Positions 34,970 through 48,200 of a stretch of 64,000 nt of DNA are shown here, one piece after another. This DNA is from a virus, in the IMG/VR virus record IMGVR_UViG_3300020411_000483, positions 1-64,000 of that record; one strand, 5' to 3'. The stretch's first letter is position 1; the number at the start of each line of letters is the position of its first letter. The notes below the pieces were generated by a model. The model made no database searches, was not told the DNA's origin, and was given only the letters and a program-made list of their open reading frames with translations. The translations under genes were made by a program, and so were the position numbers.

Positions 34970-36196
34970 TTAAGTTACTACGTTGATTGTACCGTTCATC
35001 AATGCATGTAATGTGCATTGGTAATATAGAGTTGTTGGAGCATCCATAGGGACAGTCCAATATAAAACTGTGATTCCACTACCAGTTTGACCAGCAGTAT
35101 ATGGAGTCCCAGCTAATCCAGTTGTGCTCTGAATTCTGAATGGGTGACCAGCACCTTGGACAGAATTATCAAATGCATAAGTTTGTCCTCTCTGGACATA
35201 TAACGTTGGGTCATTTGTAGCAGCAGAGAAACCTGGTCCAGAGAATGTATAATGGTCTGCACCATCAGCATTCACTTCCCACCAAGTAATTGGACTACGG
35301 GTTGGTACCCAGTTTGTGCCATTGTAGAAGAGTGAATCTCCTTGGACAAGACCACCAATATTTGTATCAGTCAGAGCAGCAAATGTTGTAGTCAGAGTTC
35401 CAGAGAAATTAACTGTCAAAGTATCCCCAGAAACGGCTGTGGTAATGTTTGTACCACCAGCAATCGTTAGAGTATCAGATTGTGTATTAGCAGTAGTGGA
35501 TCCTGTATCACCAGCAACTGATGCCCAAAGGTTAAGTGAGGATATACCTGAGTCATCATCAGCAGGTGCCCACTTACTTGTAGAAGAATTCCACTTTAAA
35601 ACTTGATTATTTGTAGGTGCAGCAGTATTTGTATCAACGTCAACCAAATCATTAACACCTGAATATTGTGTCAATAATTTTGCTTGGGTAGCACCAACAC
35701 CACCAGCAGTAATATTAATGTTTACATATGGATTATCATCACCGTTAACTGTAAAGAAATATCCCTTATATGATGCAGCAGCAGGAGAAGCAGCAAGTGA
35801 TGCCCACTCATTCTTATACTTTACTGTCGTAGGGAAATCAATTCCTCCACCAGAACCCGCAAATGTATTGGTAACACCACCAACGCCAAGTGTTAAGTTA
35901 CCCGTGCCATTCGGAGCGATATTGATATTTCCATTACTTGAAGAAACAATACTATTACCGTTAACATCCAAACCAGCAGTGAGGTTTGTATAGTCAGATG
36001 GAAGAAATGTCGATCCATTATATCTAAGTACCTGTCCTACAGCAGCATTGGTAACACTAAGTTGCAACGTAGTGCCATTACCTATACCAGTGTATATTTC
36101 GTTAAAATTGTCATTAATCTTGTCACCACCAACTCTCAGGGTATCACCCGTGTTGTCGTTAGCTGCAGTACCAAGACCTAGCGTTTGTTTAGCCAT
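34970..36196 (-). CDS. Virion structural protein with C-terminal cupredoxin-like domain, 408 aa
   Basis: The N-terminus (MAKQTLGLGTAANDNTGDTL, then 'KINDNFNEIYTGIG') is a widespread attachment motif of cyanophage fibre-type proteins. The middle is Ser/Thr/Gly-rich. The last about 110 residues ('PTLYVQRGQTYAFDN' to 'TINVVT') fit a cupredoxin fold with His351 in HPFRI, Cys394, His397 and Met400 in QCTLHALM, that is Cys-X2-His-X2-Met. All four ligands of a type-1 copper site are therefore present. It lacks a signal peptide and is followed 3 nt later by the 1,382-aa gene with the same motif. Copper binding or electron transfer is untested inference. Confidence 0.8.
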   Translation of the reverse strand: MAKQTLGLGTAANDNTGDTLRVGGDKINDNFNEIYTGIGNGTTLQLSVTNAAVGQVLRYNGSTFLPSDYTNLTAGLDVNGNSIVSSSNGNINIAPNGTGNLTLGVGGVTNTFAGSGGGIDFPTTVKYKNEWASLAASPAAASYKGYFFTVNGDDNPYVNINITAGGVGATQAKLLTQYSGVNDLVDVDTNTAAPTNNQVLKWNSSTSKWAPADDDSGISSLNLWASVAGDTGSTTANTQSDTLTIAGGTNITTAVSGDTLTVNFSGTLTTTFAALTDTNIGGLVQGDSLFYNGTNWVPTRSPITWWEVNADGADHYTFSGPGFSAATNDPTLYVQRGQTYAFDNSVQGAGHPFRIQSTTGLAGTPYTAGQTGSGITVLYWTVPMDAPTTLYYQCTLHALMNGTINVVT

Positions 36197-36215
36197 TTAC
36201 CTTACAATTTTTAGT

Positions 36216-36223
36216 TATTTATG
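36216..36223 (-). promoter_or_regulatory. Late-type promoter of the 408-aa gene
   Basis: Minus-strand CATAAATA overlapping the stop of the giant gene, 20 nt before the 408-aa ATG. Confidence 0.6.
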
Positions 36224-39200
36224 GGATTATCTCAGGGTCAATTACTTCTTCACCATATTGACTTAAGTCTGGAGCAGTCCAATCATCAGGGACTGAAGTA
36301 TCAACCGATATACCAGGAGCAGAATATCCACTTCCTTGGTTAGAAATTACACACTCACCAACACCAACCAGTGCCTTAATCTGTGCGTCAAATCCAGAGA
36401 TGGAGTCAACCCTTACAGATGGTCTAGTTGTATATCCAGATCCAACAGAGGTAACTTGGACACTAGCGATAGACCCACTTGTAATCGTTGCAGATCCAAC
36501 TGCGTCCTTACCAAAGACTGATCCGAGATAGTCGAATGTGATTAGAGAGTTAGAAGATTCAATAACAGCAACTTCTCTGTCTGAAGTCTCACCTTGAATG
36601 TCAATAAAGTCACCTGGTTCAATTGGTGGGACAACTTCAGCAGCGTCAACGTCTGCCTCACTACCCACGTAAGAGAATGCAACGAATGTAGACCCAACAC
36701 GAGGTATTTCAGAGAAGATTATTCGAGAACCAACAAGCTCGAAACCTACGCCTGGTTCCTGAATAACACCATTGAGTGAAACGATGATATTATTTTCTGG
36801 ACGTATAACCGTAGACTGGACACCATCGGTAAGTGTTAGTGAGTAGAATACTCCATTACGCTTGAGGTTGAATGACTGTCTCAATGAGTCGAAGTCGAAT
36901 GAGATGTCATCTAACTGTCTCAACTTACCAACGTAGAATCCTGTGAATGCAGACCCTATCGTAGGTGCTTCAGTAAACTGAATTGTGTCTGAGAATGCTG
37001 TGTATGCGTTAGCTGCACCTGGAGGTTGTAGAATACCATTAACAAATATGAGCATATGTCCTTCAGAGTCAGGCAAGTATGCTGTACCATTATTCTGTGT
37101 AAGTTTGAATTGTGTTTGGACACCATCGAATCCCTTGAAGGATCTCTTAACACGTGCCTTAATATCTTGCTTACTCTTAACAACTGCCTTATATCCATTA
37201 AGTGACTTGATTGCGTCCTTAGTATCGAAGGTACCTACGATGTCACTCATGTAGATACGCTTGTTAACACCAACTGTCTCAATGTCTTGGACAAGAGCAC
37301 CAGCAGCACCTGCTGTTACAACAGAAGTTGTAATGGTTGCGTAACCAACTGGGAAGGATTCACCTTGACCGTAGTCACCAACGATATCACCGTTAGTTAG
37401 TGATCCCATTACAGGAGCGTAGTAGATGTAGTTATTGCTTAGGTCAACTGAAGTAATGATACCGTAATTTGCAGTATCTTGGACACCTGATACAACCTTA
37501 TAAAGTCTGTTACCAACAGTGAAGTTATTCAAGTTGGTTAGTATGCTAATACCAATTCTTGTGTATCCGTCTGATACAATTCTATTACCGATAGCAACAT
37601 CTAAACCACCAAACTTAGCAACCTCTAAGTATTGTCTTGAGCTTTCTGCGTAAACAACAGCAGTCTTCTCAAATGTTCCTAATAGAGATGCAGTATCAAC
37701 AACTAACTTACCACCAGTGTTTGTAAGGACAGCAGCTTCAGCAGTGATATTTGCGTTAACATCAGCAGTAGCACCCGAAGTATATCCTTGGAATCCTACA
37801 TTAGCATCAAATGTACCAATCTTATCGATGATATGCATTCTTGTCTCAATGTTACTAATCTGACAAGTAGTTGAGTTAGCAGCACCGACTATAGTGTCTA
37901 GGACTGCGAATGTACCAGCAGTAATCTTAACATCGACATACTTGAAGTTAGCATCTTCATGGAATCCATAAACAATACCTGTCTTAGTGTTATCACCTTG
38001 CTTTTGAATTGCCTCATTCATTGTGAATGGACCATCAGTGATAGTGCCATCAATTCTGAATCTGGAGTAGACTTGGACAATCTTACCTTCATTCCTTGTG
38101 ATTGATTCAACTTCAGCATATGCACCTGAAGTACCACCAAAGAAGTTGTCAGCATTATTAATTCCACCACCAAGAGGTATTGGAATATCTCTAGTGCCGT
38201 ATGTCTTAGCAGGAGTAACAATACCAGTTTGATTGGTAATATTTGTATAATGAGCGTTATTAACAAGTTGCTTCTTAACCATACCTAAGAGATATCTCAC
38301 AACTCTCATAATTGAGAGAGTGTTATAATCTTTTGCTAAAGTAGCAGAGGTGAATGCGTAGAAGGAAGCACCAGGAGAAGGAGAAGTTAGACTTTGAGAA
38401 AGTGCTCCATCAATCTGTGTTTCTAATGTCTCAAGAATGTAATTCTTAATGTTGAAATCGTTATCAGCATAGAATGTTGTGCCGTATGCAGAAACATATG
38501 GGTCAAGTGCAGACTTAGTTAGTTTTGCACCCCAAACATATACACCACTTACACCATCACCAGCGTAGTTAGTTGAACCACCAGCATTCTTAACGATAAC
38601 CTTGTTAGTTAAGGTTGTGAAACCGAAGGAGAATGTAATTTGAATATATGCTCTTATCCATCCACCACCAACAGGGACTGATCCATATGCGTTAGCAGTA
38701 ATACCTTGCTGAGGTGTGAATATGCTACCGAAGGATGCGTTACTTAAATCAAGGTCAAAGAATGCATTCTGCTCTGCTGATGTACCAGTATCCAATGTCA
38801 TTTGGAATCTAACCTTATCAAATTCTGCTTTCTTAATGAATGCAGAGAATGTGAATGTCTGAGCAGTAGTAATAGCACCTTCGTCAAACTTCTGACCTGT
38901 AGTATCCCACTTGATAGAAGTATCATCAAATGTATCGTAAGCAGTTAGACTATAATTTCTTGAAATTGTATGCTCACCAGTGCTACTATCAACTACAACC
39001 TTCTCAGCAAGTAATTGATCGTCTGGGTCAGCAGTTACATTACCGTCTATACTAGAACCGCTTGCAGTCCAGTTAGCAGTAAAGTCTTCAGGATTAGTAA
39101 AGAGGTTAATACCTGCAACTTGATCAGCAATACCTGTTGTTATAATTCTTGTAGAAGCAAGTGACTGGACGTTAGCAACAGTTGTGTAGTAATCGTAGGT

Positions 39201-42200
39201 AGGACCAACAACATTAACTACAGCAGTTGCACCGCTAGTGCCAGTTAAGTCATCTACAGATGCCCAATTTGTACCTGTAACATCACCAATAACCAACATC
39301 TGAGTCTCAGTGATATATTCCTTAACAGATGCATAACCACCACCAGATGAAGTTACAACTTCACCCTCAGAGAATTCTCCAATTACATTGGTAAGAGTGA
39401 TGTTTCTAGCATTACCAAACTTAGATGTATCAGTAATTGCTAAGTCATGAATTACATCATTAACTGTAGTCTCTAGGAATGTATTGATATCTGCTGACCA
39501 TGCACCAGAACCCCACTGACTGTTAACTAGATTTTCTAATTCTTGGTCGTAGTAATTCTTGTTATTAAGAATCATTCTACCAGCAGACCTACCAGCATCA
39601 TCTGAAGGAGATAGAGTATCAATTGCGATATCCATCAAGTTCTCAAATGCGTTAACTGCATCAATACAATCATCACTTAAGTATGCAGTATCACCCTTAC
39701 TATCGGTAATAGTTGCATCACGGTATGCAACTTCTGTAGTCCACATAGCAGCATACTGGTCACCAGTTAATCCAGTTATACCTTGGTTATAAAGGTTATT
39801 GATTATTGCTAGTTTACCAAGTTTCTTAACTTGCTGGAAGGCATACATGGTTGAGAGTAATTGATCCTCAACTTGTTTGATACCACCAGAAGTAGCAATA
39901 TAATTTTCAATTGCTCTAATAGTATTACTGTTACCACCAGTTTGTAGGTCACTGATGACACTATCAAGCAATAGTTTAATATCTTTCTTACATGTATCTC
40001 TACCAGTAGCACCACCTGGATACTGGAAGGATTGATAAAGGATGTTGTTTAGAGTATATGAGAATTCAGCATCTAGTAAACCAACTGCCTCTTCAGCAAT
40101 GTAATCCTTATTGAAGTGTAGAAGGTCACCTGCATCTCTATATCTGTCACCATTAGGAGCAAGAGTCTCATTTGCCAATAGGACTAAAGTATCAAGTGCA
40201 TCCTTAACGTTTGTGCAATCGCCAGGGGCAGTTACAGAGTTAGCAACAGCAGATACAAATGTATGAGCATAGTTACCACCTGTGACTATAGCATTAGCAG
40301 AAGCAGAAACAAATAGGTGTGCAGTTGTGTTAGTAGATGTACCAACGTTAACTGTGATTGTATTATCATCAACAGCAGTAATTGCTACAGCATCGTTGTA
40401 TGCAGGGTCATCTGCGGATGCTCCACCTTGTCCATTAGCACGAGGATATTGGTGATTAGATCCATGACTGTCCTGAGCACAAGTGAATGTTAATGATTGT
40501 TGTGCAATCTGAATTGCTGTGCCAACTGCTAAGTTATGAGCACCGATTGTTAATACCAATACACCTGTAGTAGGATCGTATGTTGCAGCAGTAGGAGTAA
40601 AGTATTTGGTAGGTGATGCACCAATGTTAACTGTAATAGTTGTTGCAGTAACTGCCTTAATTAAAATATTCTTGTTATACCAAGGGTCAGATGCTCTTGG
40701 ATAATCCTTAGCAGAACTGTTACCATCCATTGCACAAGTGAATTTCAATCCACCAGCAGCAATGTTAATCTTTCTACCAACTGTCAAACTGTGTGTTCCA
40801 ATGGTTAATACCATGTCACCAGTTACAGGATCGTATGTTGCAGCAGTAGGACTAAAGTTAGTAGCAGTATCTTGGGTAATACCCCAATCACCAATGATAA
40901 CAGAATCAGTATTAGCGTCAGTTAAATCACCTGTTACTGATTGCTTGGCATAGAATCCAAGTCTGTTATGAGCATATAGAGATTGAAGTAGTTGGAGTCT
41001 AACGTGTTGAATCTCATCGTTAGTTCCAAGGTAATTCTTAACTGCAATTAGAGTATTGAAGTTACCACCATCTTCGATGTCATTTGCAATAGCATCTAAG
41101 ATAATTCCTAAGTCAGTCTTACAACGTAGAGTACCAGCACCACTACCATCAGCATTTCTAGGCATTCCTAGAGTCAACTCAGGATAACGAGCAATCATAT
41201 CAGCAGCAGTCTTATCTACGATAGGACCACGATTGAGTCTGATTAGATTTGCAGCATCACGGAATCTGTCTCTAGTTGCTAGGTCAACTCTTTGTGTATA
41301 AGCAAGACCAGTAGCAACGTCATCGATGTTAAATGGTATTTCTAAGAATGCATCAGCAGTTGCACCAACATACTCATGTTGTGGAGTTAGTTTTGTAATA
41401 GTTGCTAGATGGTCTACAGCAACTGCCTGATTTGCTTCAATCAATGTATCAATAACAACTGATAATAGGTTATCAACAGTAGATTGTACGTCTGAGCAAT
41501 CACCGTTACTGTATCCAAGGACCTTAACGCAATCAGCGACTGCCTTAACCCACTTATGAGTATGCAACCATTTCTTAATAGCACCACCCTTAGCACTTAC
41601 AAATAAGTGTGAAGAGTTTGGAGTGTAAGAAACAGCGTTAGAAGCAGCAGTTACAAATGTATGAGCATAGTCACCACCTGCGTGGATTACTGCTCTCTTA
41701 ATTCCATTTGCAGTAGCAGAAACGAATGTATGTGCAGAAACGTTTGTGGAAGGTAGAGAATCTAATACTTGTACTTGGAATGTGTTTGTAGTAACTCCAG
41801 AAATAGTTAACCACTTACCAGATACAGGATCACTTGGTCTTGGATATGTGTGGTTAGTAGCATTACTATCCTTAGCACAACTGAAAGTTAAAGAGTTATC
41901 TGCAATCTTAATTCTTTCTCCATTAACGAAACCATGACCATTAACAGTCAATGTCAATAGACCTGTAGTTGGACTATAAGTTGCACCAGTTGCAGTATAG
42001 TTACTATTTGCACTTACAAATGTATGTGCAGTTGTGTTAGAAGAAGTTCCAACGTTTAGAGTAATTGTTGTTGCTGTTACAGCAGTAATTGTTACAGCAT
42101 CGTTGTATGCTGGATCGTCAGCAGATGCACCACCTTGACCGTTTGCACGAGGATAAGTGTGGTTGGATCCATGACTATCTTGAGCACATGTAAAGGTTAG

Positions 42201-45200
42201 AGAATTATTTGCAATTCTAACCTTATGATTTGTAGTGAGGTCATGCTCACCGATTGTTACTGTTAGAAGTCCAGTAGCAGGTACGAATGATGCAGCAGAT
42301 ACATCGTAACCGATAGCAGGAGACTTACCAACATTAACTGTAATTACACCTGACTGCTTTCTAATACCGTTTGTAGCAGCAGAGACGAATGAATGAGTTG
42401 TAGTATCAGATGATATACCAACATTAACTTGGAAAGTATCTGTAGCAACGTTAGAAATCTTTAACCACTTACCGTAATATGGGTCTGTCTTTCTAGGATA
42501 TGCATGGTCTGTCTGATTTCCATCAAGAGCACATCTCATTACTAGAGACCCTTCAACGATTTGAATGTAATCGTTATTGGAGTATCCATGAGAAGGAACT
42601 GTAATTACCATTACACCTGTAGAAGGTGTATAAGCAACGTTAGTAGCAGTAGTAGAAACATATCCTACTTCATCAACACGAATAGACTTGCTTTGACCAT
42701 ATGGGTCTGTAGCACGAGGATAAGTCTTATTAGAAGACCCTCCGTCCATTGTGCAGTTGAATGTTAATGAATCATTAGCAAGGACAATGTTAGATCCAAC
42801 CTGAATGCCATGCTGACCAATAGTCAGTGTCATGTCACCAGTTACAGCATTGTAAGTAGCAGCAGATGGAGTAAACTGTGCGTTTGTACCAGCAGCACCA
42901 ACATTAACTGTAATCTGACCATTCTGCCTCTTCATTCCGTTATTTAAAGCAGAAGCAAAGTTATGAGCAGTAGTATTAGTTGAAGTACCAACTTGAATAT
43001 CAAATTGAGTTGTAGTTACATTAGTAATCTTTAACCACTTACCGAATGTTGGGTCAGTAGTCCTTGGATATGCATGGTTAGTAGCATTACTGTCTTGTGC
43101 ACAAGTAAAGGTTACAGCACCAGCATCAAACTTAACTCTATCACCAGCAGAGAATCCATGAGCATCTAGGGTAATTGTCATTACACCTGTAGTTGGATTA
43201 TATGCTGCAAAACTTGGAGTATGACTTGTTGAACCAATAGCAGTTACAGCCTTCAACTTACCTGAAGTCCTAGTATCATGTCCAGGACGAGGATATGTCT
43301 TCTGAGACTGGTTATTGTCCATTGCACAAGTGAATGTCAATGAATTATCATCAATCTCAACGAAGTCATCTGTAGTAATATCATGTGTACCAATGGTTAA
43401 TACCATATCACCAGTTGCAGGATCATAAGTTGCAGCAGATGGAGTATATGGAATATAATCATCAGGTTGAGTTGACTTACCTACATTAACTGTAAATGTG
43501 TTGGTAGTTGCTTTAACAATTGGTAATACCTTATTGTAGAAAGGATCAGATGTCCTTGGATATGTGTGCTCTGAACCAAACTCATCTAAAGCACATTCAA
43601 ATGTAAGTGATTCTTTATCGATAGTGATAGAAGAACCTTCCTTATGGAATGCATTAGTCTTACCAGATACAAATGTATGAGCATGGTCTCCACCAGACAT
43701 TATGACTGCTCTGCTAACACATCCAGAAATTGCAGAAACGAATGTATGAGTTGAAGTATTAGAAGAAGCACTCACATTTACATTAAATGTATTTGTAGTT
43801 ACACCAGAAATCTTCAACCACTTACCAGAAGCAGGGTCTCTAGTTTGAATACCATTTGCACTAGCAGAAACAAATGTATGAGTTGAGGTATTAGAAGATG
43901 GAGTGATGTCTAATACTTGGACATCGAATGATGTAGATGCTACGTTAGAAACTTTTAACCACCTAGCACTTACAGGGTCAGAAGCACGAGGATAGGTTTT
44001 ATTAACTGTATTGCCATCCATTGCACATGTAAATGTCAATGAATCATTAGCAATCTTAATCTCATCACCATTTGCTAGGTTATGAGCAGCAGTTGTAGTA
44101 ATGCTTAAGATACCTGTTGTTGGGTTATAAGCAGTACCAGTTGTTGCTGTAAATTGAGCACCAGCAGCACGAGGATAGGTATGGTTTGTTGCGTTGCTAT
44201 CCTGAGCACAGGTAAAGGTTAATCCATTATCAGCAATCTTAACCCACTCACCATTCTGGAATCCATGACCATTAATGGTTAGTGTTAAAACACCTGTTGC
44301 AGGGGTGTAAGACGCTGTAGATGGTGTATATGTGTTATTTGCATTCTTGAATGTATGAGCATAAACTCCACCTGCCTTAACTGCACCAGCAGTAGCAGAT
44401 ACGAATGCGTGAGTTGTAGTATTAGAAGAAATACCAACGTTAACTGAGATAACACCAGTTTGCTTCTTAATTCCGTTAGAAGTTGCAGAAACGAATGTGT
44501 GAGCAGAAGTGTTAGTAGATGGTCCTGTGTTAACATCAAATGTGTTAGTTGTTACTCCAGTAACAGGCACCCATTGTGATGCAAGAGGATCAGTTACACG
44601 AGGATATGTGTGGTTAGTAGCATTACTATCCTTAGCACATGTAAATGTTAATGAATCTGCATCAAACTTAACCATATCTCTTGCTCTGAGCAATCCATTA
44701 GATGCCCAAGAGATGAAGGTATGTGCAGAAAGGTCTTGTGACTTATGAACGTCAACTGTAAATGAATTAGTATCAATCTTAGTAATTGGTAACCACTTAC
44801 CAGATACAGGATCAGATGAGCGAGGATATGTATGGAATGTAGCATCACTATCCTTAGCACAAGTCATAGTCAATGAATTGTCTACGATTTGTATTCTGTC
44901 ACCGTTAGAGAATCCATGACTTGATAAAGTAATGGTTAATATACCAGTAGCAGGAGCATAAGATGCAGCAGTTGGAGTATGTTGTGTAGCTCCAGTCAAT
45001 CCATGACTGTTGCTGGTAATTGTTAACTTACCAGTAGTAGGTGTATATGCAGCAGTAGATGCAGTTAGGTTTGTAGTACCAACTCCAGTAACCTCTATTG
45101 CAGTATCATATGCTCTATCTTTCTTCTGCTTAACTCCATTAGAAACAGCAGATACAAATGTATGAGCAGAAGTGTTAGTAGAAGGTGCAGAATCTAATAC

Positions 45201-48200
45201 CTGAATATCAAAGCCATTTGTAGATACGTTAGAAACTTGAATCCACTTATTAGCAATTGGGTCAGTTGACCTTGGATATGTGTGGTTAGTTTGGTTAGAG
45301 TCAGCAGCACAAGTGAATGTTAAGCAATTAGCATCTAACTTAACCCAATCACCATCCAACATGCCATGACCACCAACAGTAAGACTTAAAATACCTGTTG
45401 TAGGGTTATATGTAGCATTGGTTGGTGTATGATTTAAAATATCTGTTCTTGGATAGGTATGGTTTGTAGCATTACTATCCTGTGCACAAGTAAATGTTAG
45501 AGAGTTATCTGCAAACTTGATGCTATCACCAACTAATAGGTTATGAGATCCAATAGTGATGTCCAAAGCACCTGAAGCAGGTGTAAATGAAGCAGCAGAA
45601 ACGTCATGCTGAATTATTGGAGACTTACCAACATCTAATTGTATAGTATTATCTTTCTTAACTACGCTGTTATGATCCCATCTTAGATAAGTATGTGCAG
45701 AAATATCAGGAGACTTACCAACGTTAATTGTAAATGTATTAGTAGTTACAGCAGAAATTGTTATCCAACTATTAGCAACTGGGTCTGTTGCTCTAGGATA
45801 TGAATGATCAGACTGGTTATTATCCTTAGCACAACTGAAAGTTACAGCACCATCAGAAAGTTTAACTTGGTCATTAACTGCAAATCCATGTCCTATTAAG
45901 GTAACAATCATTTCACCTGTTGTAGGTGTATAAACTGCATTAGTAGGAGTATATGGAGTACCTTCATACTTGATAGGAATTGCTTCTTCATATACTGGGT
46001 CAGTTGACCTTGGATAAGACTTAATTGCATTATTGTCATCCATCGCACAAGTAAAGTTGAGCGAATTATTTGCCAACTTAATTGTTTGACCAGCAGCGAA
46101 GTTATGATCACCAATGGTTAATGACATCAAACCAGTTGCAGCATCGTAAGTAGAAGCAGTTGGTTTGTAAGCAACTAAAGGTTTCTTACCAACGAATATT
46201 TCAAAAGTATTTGTTGATACTACACCAACTTCAATCCATTTCTCTGATGCAGGATCCTCTGGTCTAGGATATGCGTGCTCGGACTTATTACCGTCCATAT
46301 CACAAGTCATTGTGACTGCACCATCTTCCATCTTGACCTTATCGCCAGGATTTAAACCATGACCGTTAGAAGTAACGACCATAATACCTGTGTTGGCATC
46401 ATAAGTTGCACCTGTTGCTGTGATAGCAGCACCAGCAGTCAAACCATGAGCTGCCTTGGTTAGAGTCAATTCTCCAGTTGAGGTATCATAAGATCCTGTG
46501 GTAGGAGTAATTGTTGATGGAGAAGCGTTAGTAGAATCAGTAATAGTTGTATCAGTGACCTGAGTTAATCCATGATCACCTAATATTTGAATATGTTGGT
46601 TAGTAATAATTTGCTGTGCTAACCTAGATAACTCTTCATGTACCCAGATTGTCTCTTCTACTTCAGTTTCAATGTGGTTAACAGTGATAGGAGATACATT
46701 TCTATTAACATAAAGTGCAGCAGCATCCCAAAGATAACTGTTACCACCGTTTCTTACATCTTTTATTAGAGCATCGATGATATCTTGTACGTCATCAGTG
46801 CAATTTACAGTGCCAGTAAGGACATTGAATGGTGAATAAGGTGACTGATGCTCCAATCTCCATACAACTTCCTTAGCAAGGAATTCCTTATTACTATTAA
46901 GTAAATCAGCAGCATTAAGATATCTGTGAGTATTCAGACTATGAGCAGATAGGTTACCACCTGTCTTTCTCTTAGTAGCAAGAATAGCATCATTATTAAA
47001 GTAATCTCCATCTACCCAAGTTCCAGTACCAGACCAATCATCAACATAAGTTGCTGCGTCAGGACCATCAAAGTGATATAGTAATTTTGTATTACTATCT
47101 CCTTGGAAAATACCAGTTGGAAGAGTATAAGCACCTGTATATCTTGCAGTTGTTGAAACTCTTACTTCATCAATATGACCATTAAATCCTGTAGCACCTG
47201 CATAGTCAGCACCGATATAAACTGGTTTAGAAGCACCGTAGTTGTTATTATCAGTATAGGTACTACCAACCTGTGCTCCATTTACAAATATCTTAGTTGA
47301 AGTGCCAGTCTTAGTAACAGCAACATGATACCATGTGTTTATTGCAAGAGTGCCACCATTAGCAGCAGCTGTATTTCCTACAGCAACTTTAAGTGCAGTG
47401 CCATCAGTATAAAGTCTAAGAGCAGTATCTGTAGCAGATGCACTTCTAGTATCAATAATTGTATGCTCTCCAGTTACATTAGCAGGACGAATCCATGCTT
47501 CAAGAGTAAGAGCACCAGTGCCGAATCCAAATTCTTGGTTTGCAGCAACAAGTAAGTAGTCACCAGTACCATCAAGTAATAGAGATGCAGTGCCCCACTT
47601 CTTCTGAGCAGTGTCTAATTGTGCTCCACCATTGAATGTAACAGTATGGAAGTCAGAACCAGAAGCAGTTGACCTACCCATCTTACCTAGGTAAACAGTG
47701 CTTCTTGCTTGGTTATAACCAATAACTTCTGCCTTAGAATTCCTAGACCTAATTACATTACCTTGGTTAAAGAATCCAGCACCTTGCTTATCAGTAAAGG
47801 TTAGTTTTCTTACAAAACCTTCTTCATTTTCTAGGAAAGTACCAGAGTTATTTCCATAATCAATTTTATAATTTCTAATAAACTCATTTTCTTGGAATGT
47901 TCCAGTAATATTTGTTGTCTTAATAACGTAGTTGTTAATCAACTCGTTAGCAGGGAATTTAGAATCAAATGCTGTTAGATTATCAGTAAAGTCAACAATA
48001 GAAATCTGAGACTGTGAAATATCATCCAATACAACGTTTGGATAAGTCTGAGATGCAATTCTGTTGAATAGTAGACCGAAGAATGAGGATCCTTCAGATA
48101 TATTGACCTGACTAATAAATTCGTTAGTTACAGGGTCTTGATAAGGACTTGTAGATGCAATTGTTGCAACAACACCAGACTTAGCAGCAATGATAACATC

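Noticed and set aside
40240-46450. Repeat array considered as CRISPR
   Set aside because: Units are degenerate, in frame and part of a continuous coding sequence; there are no short identical repeats with unique spacers.
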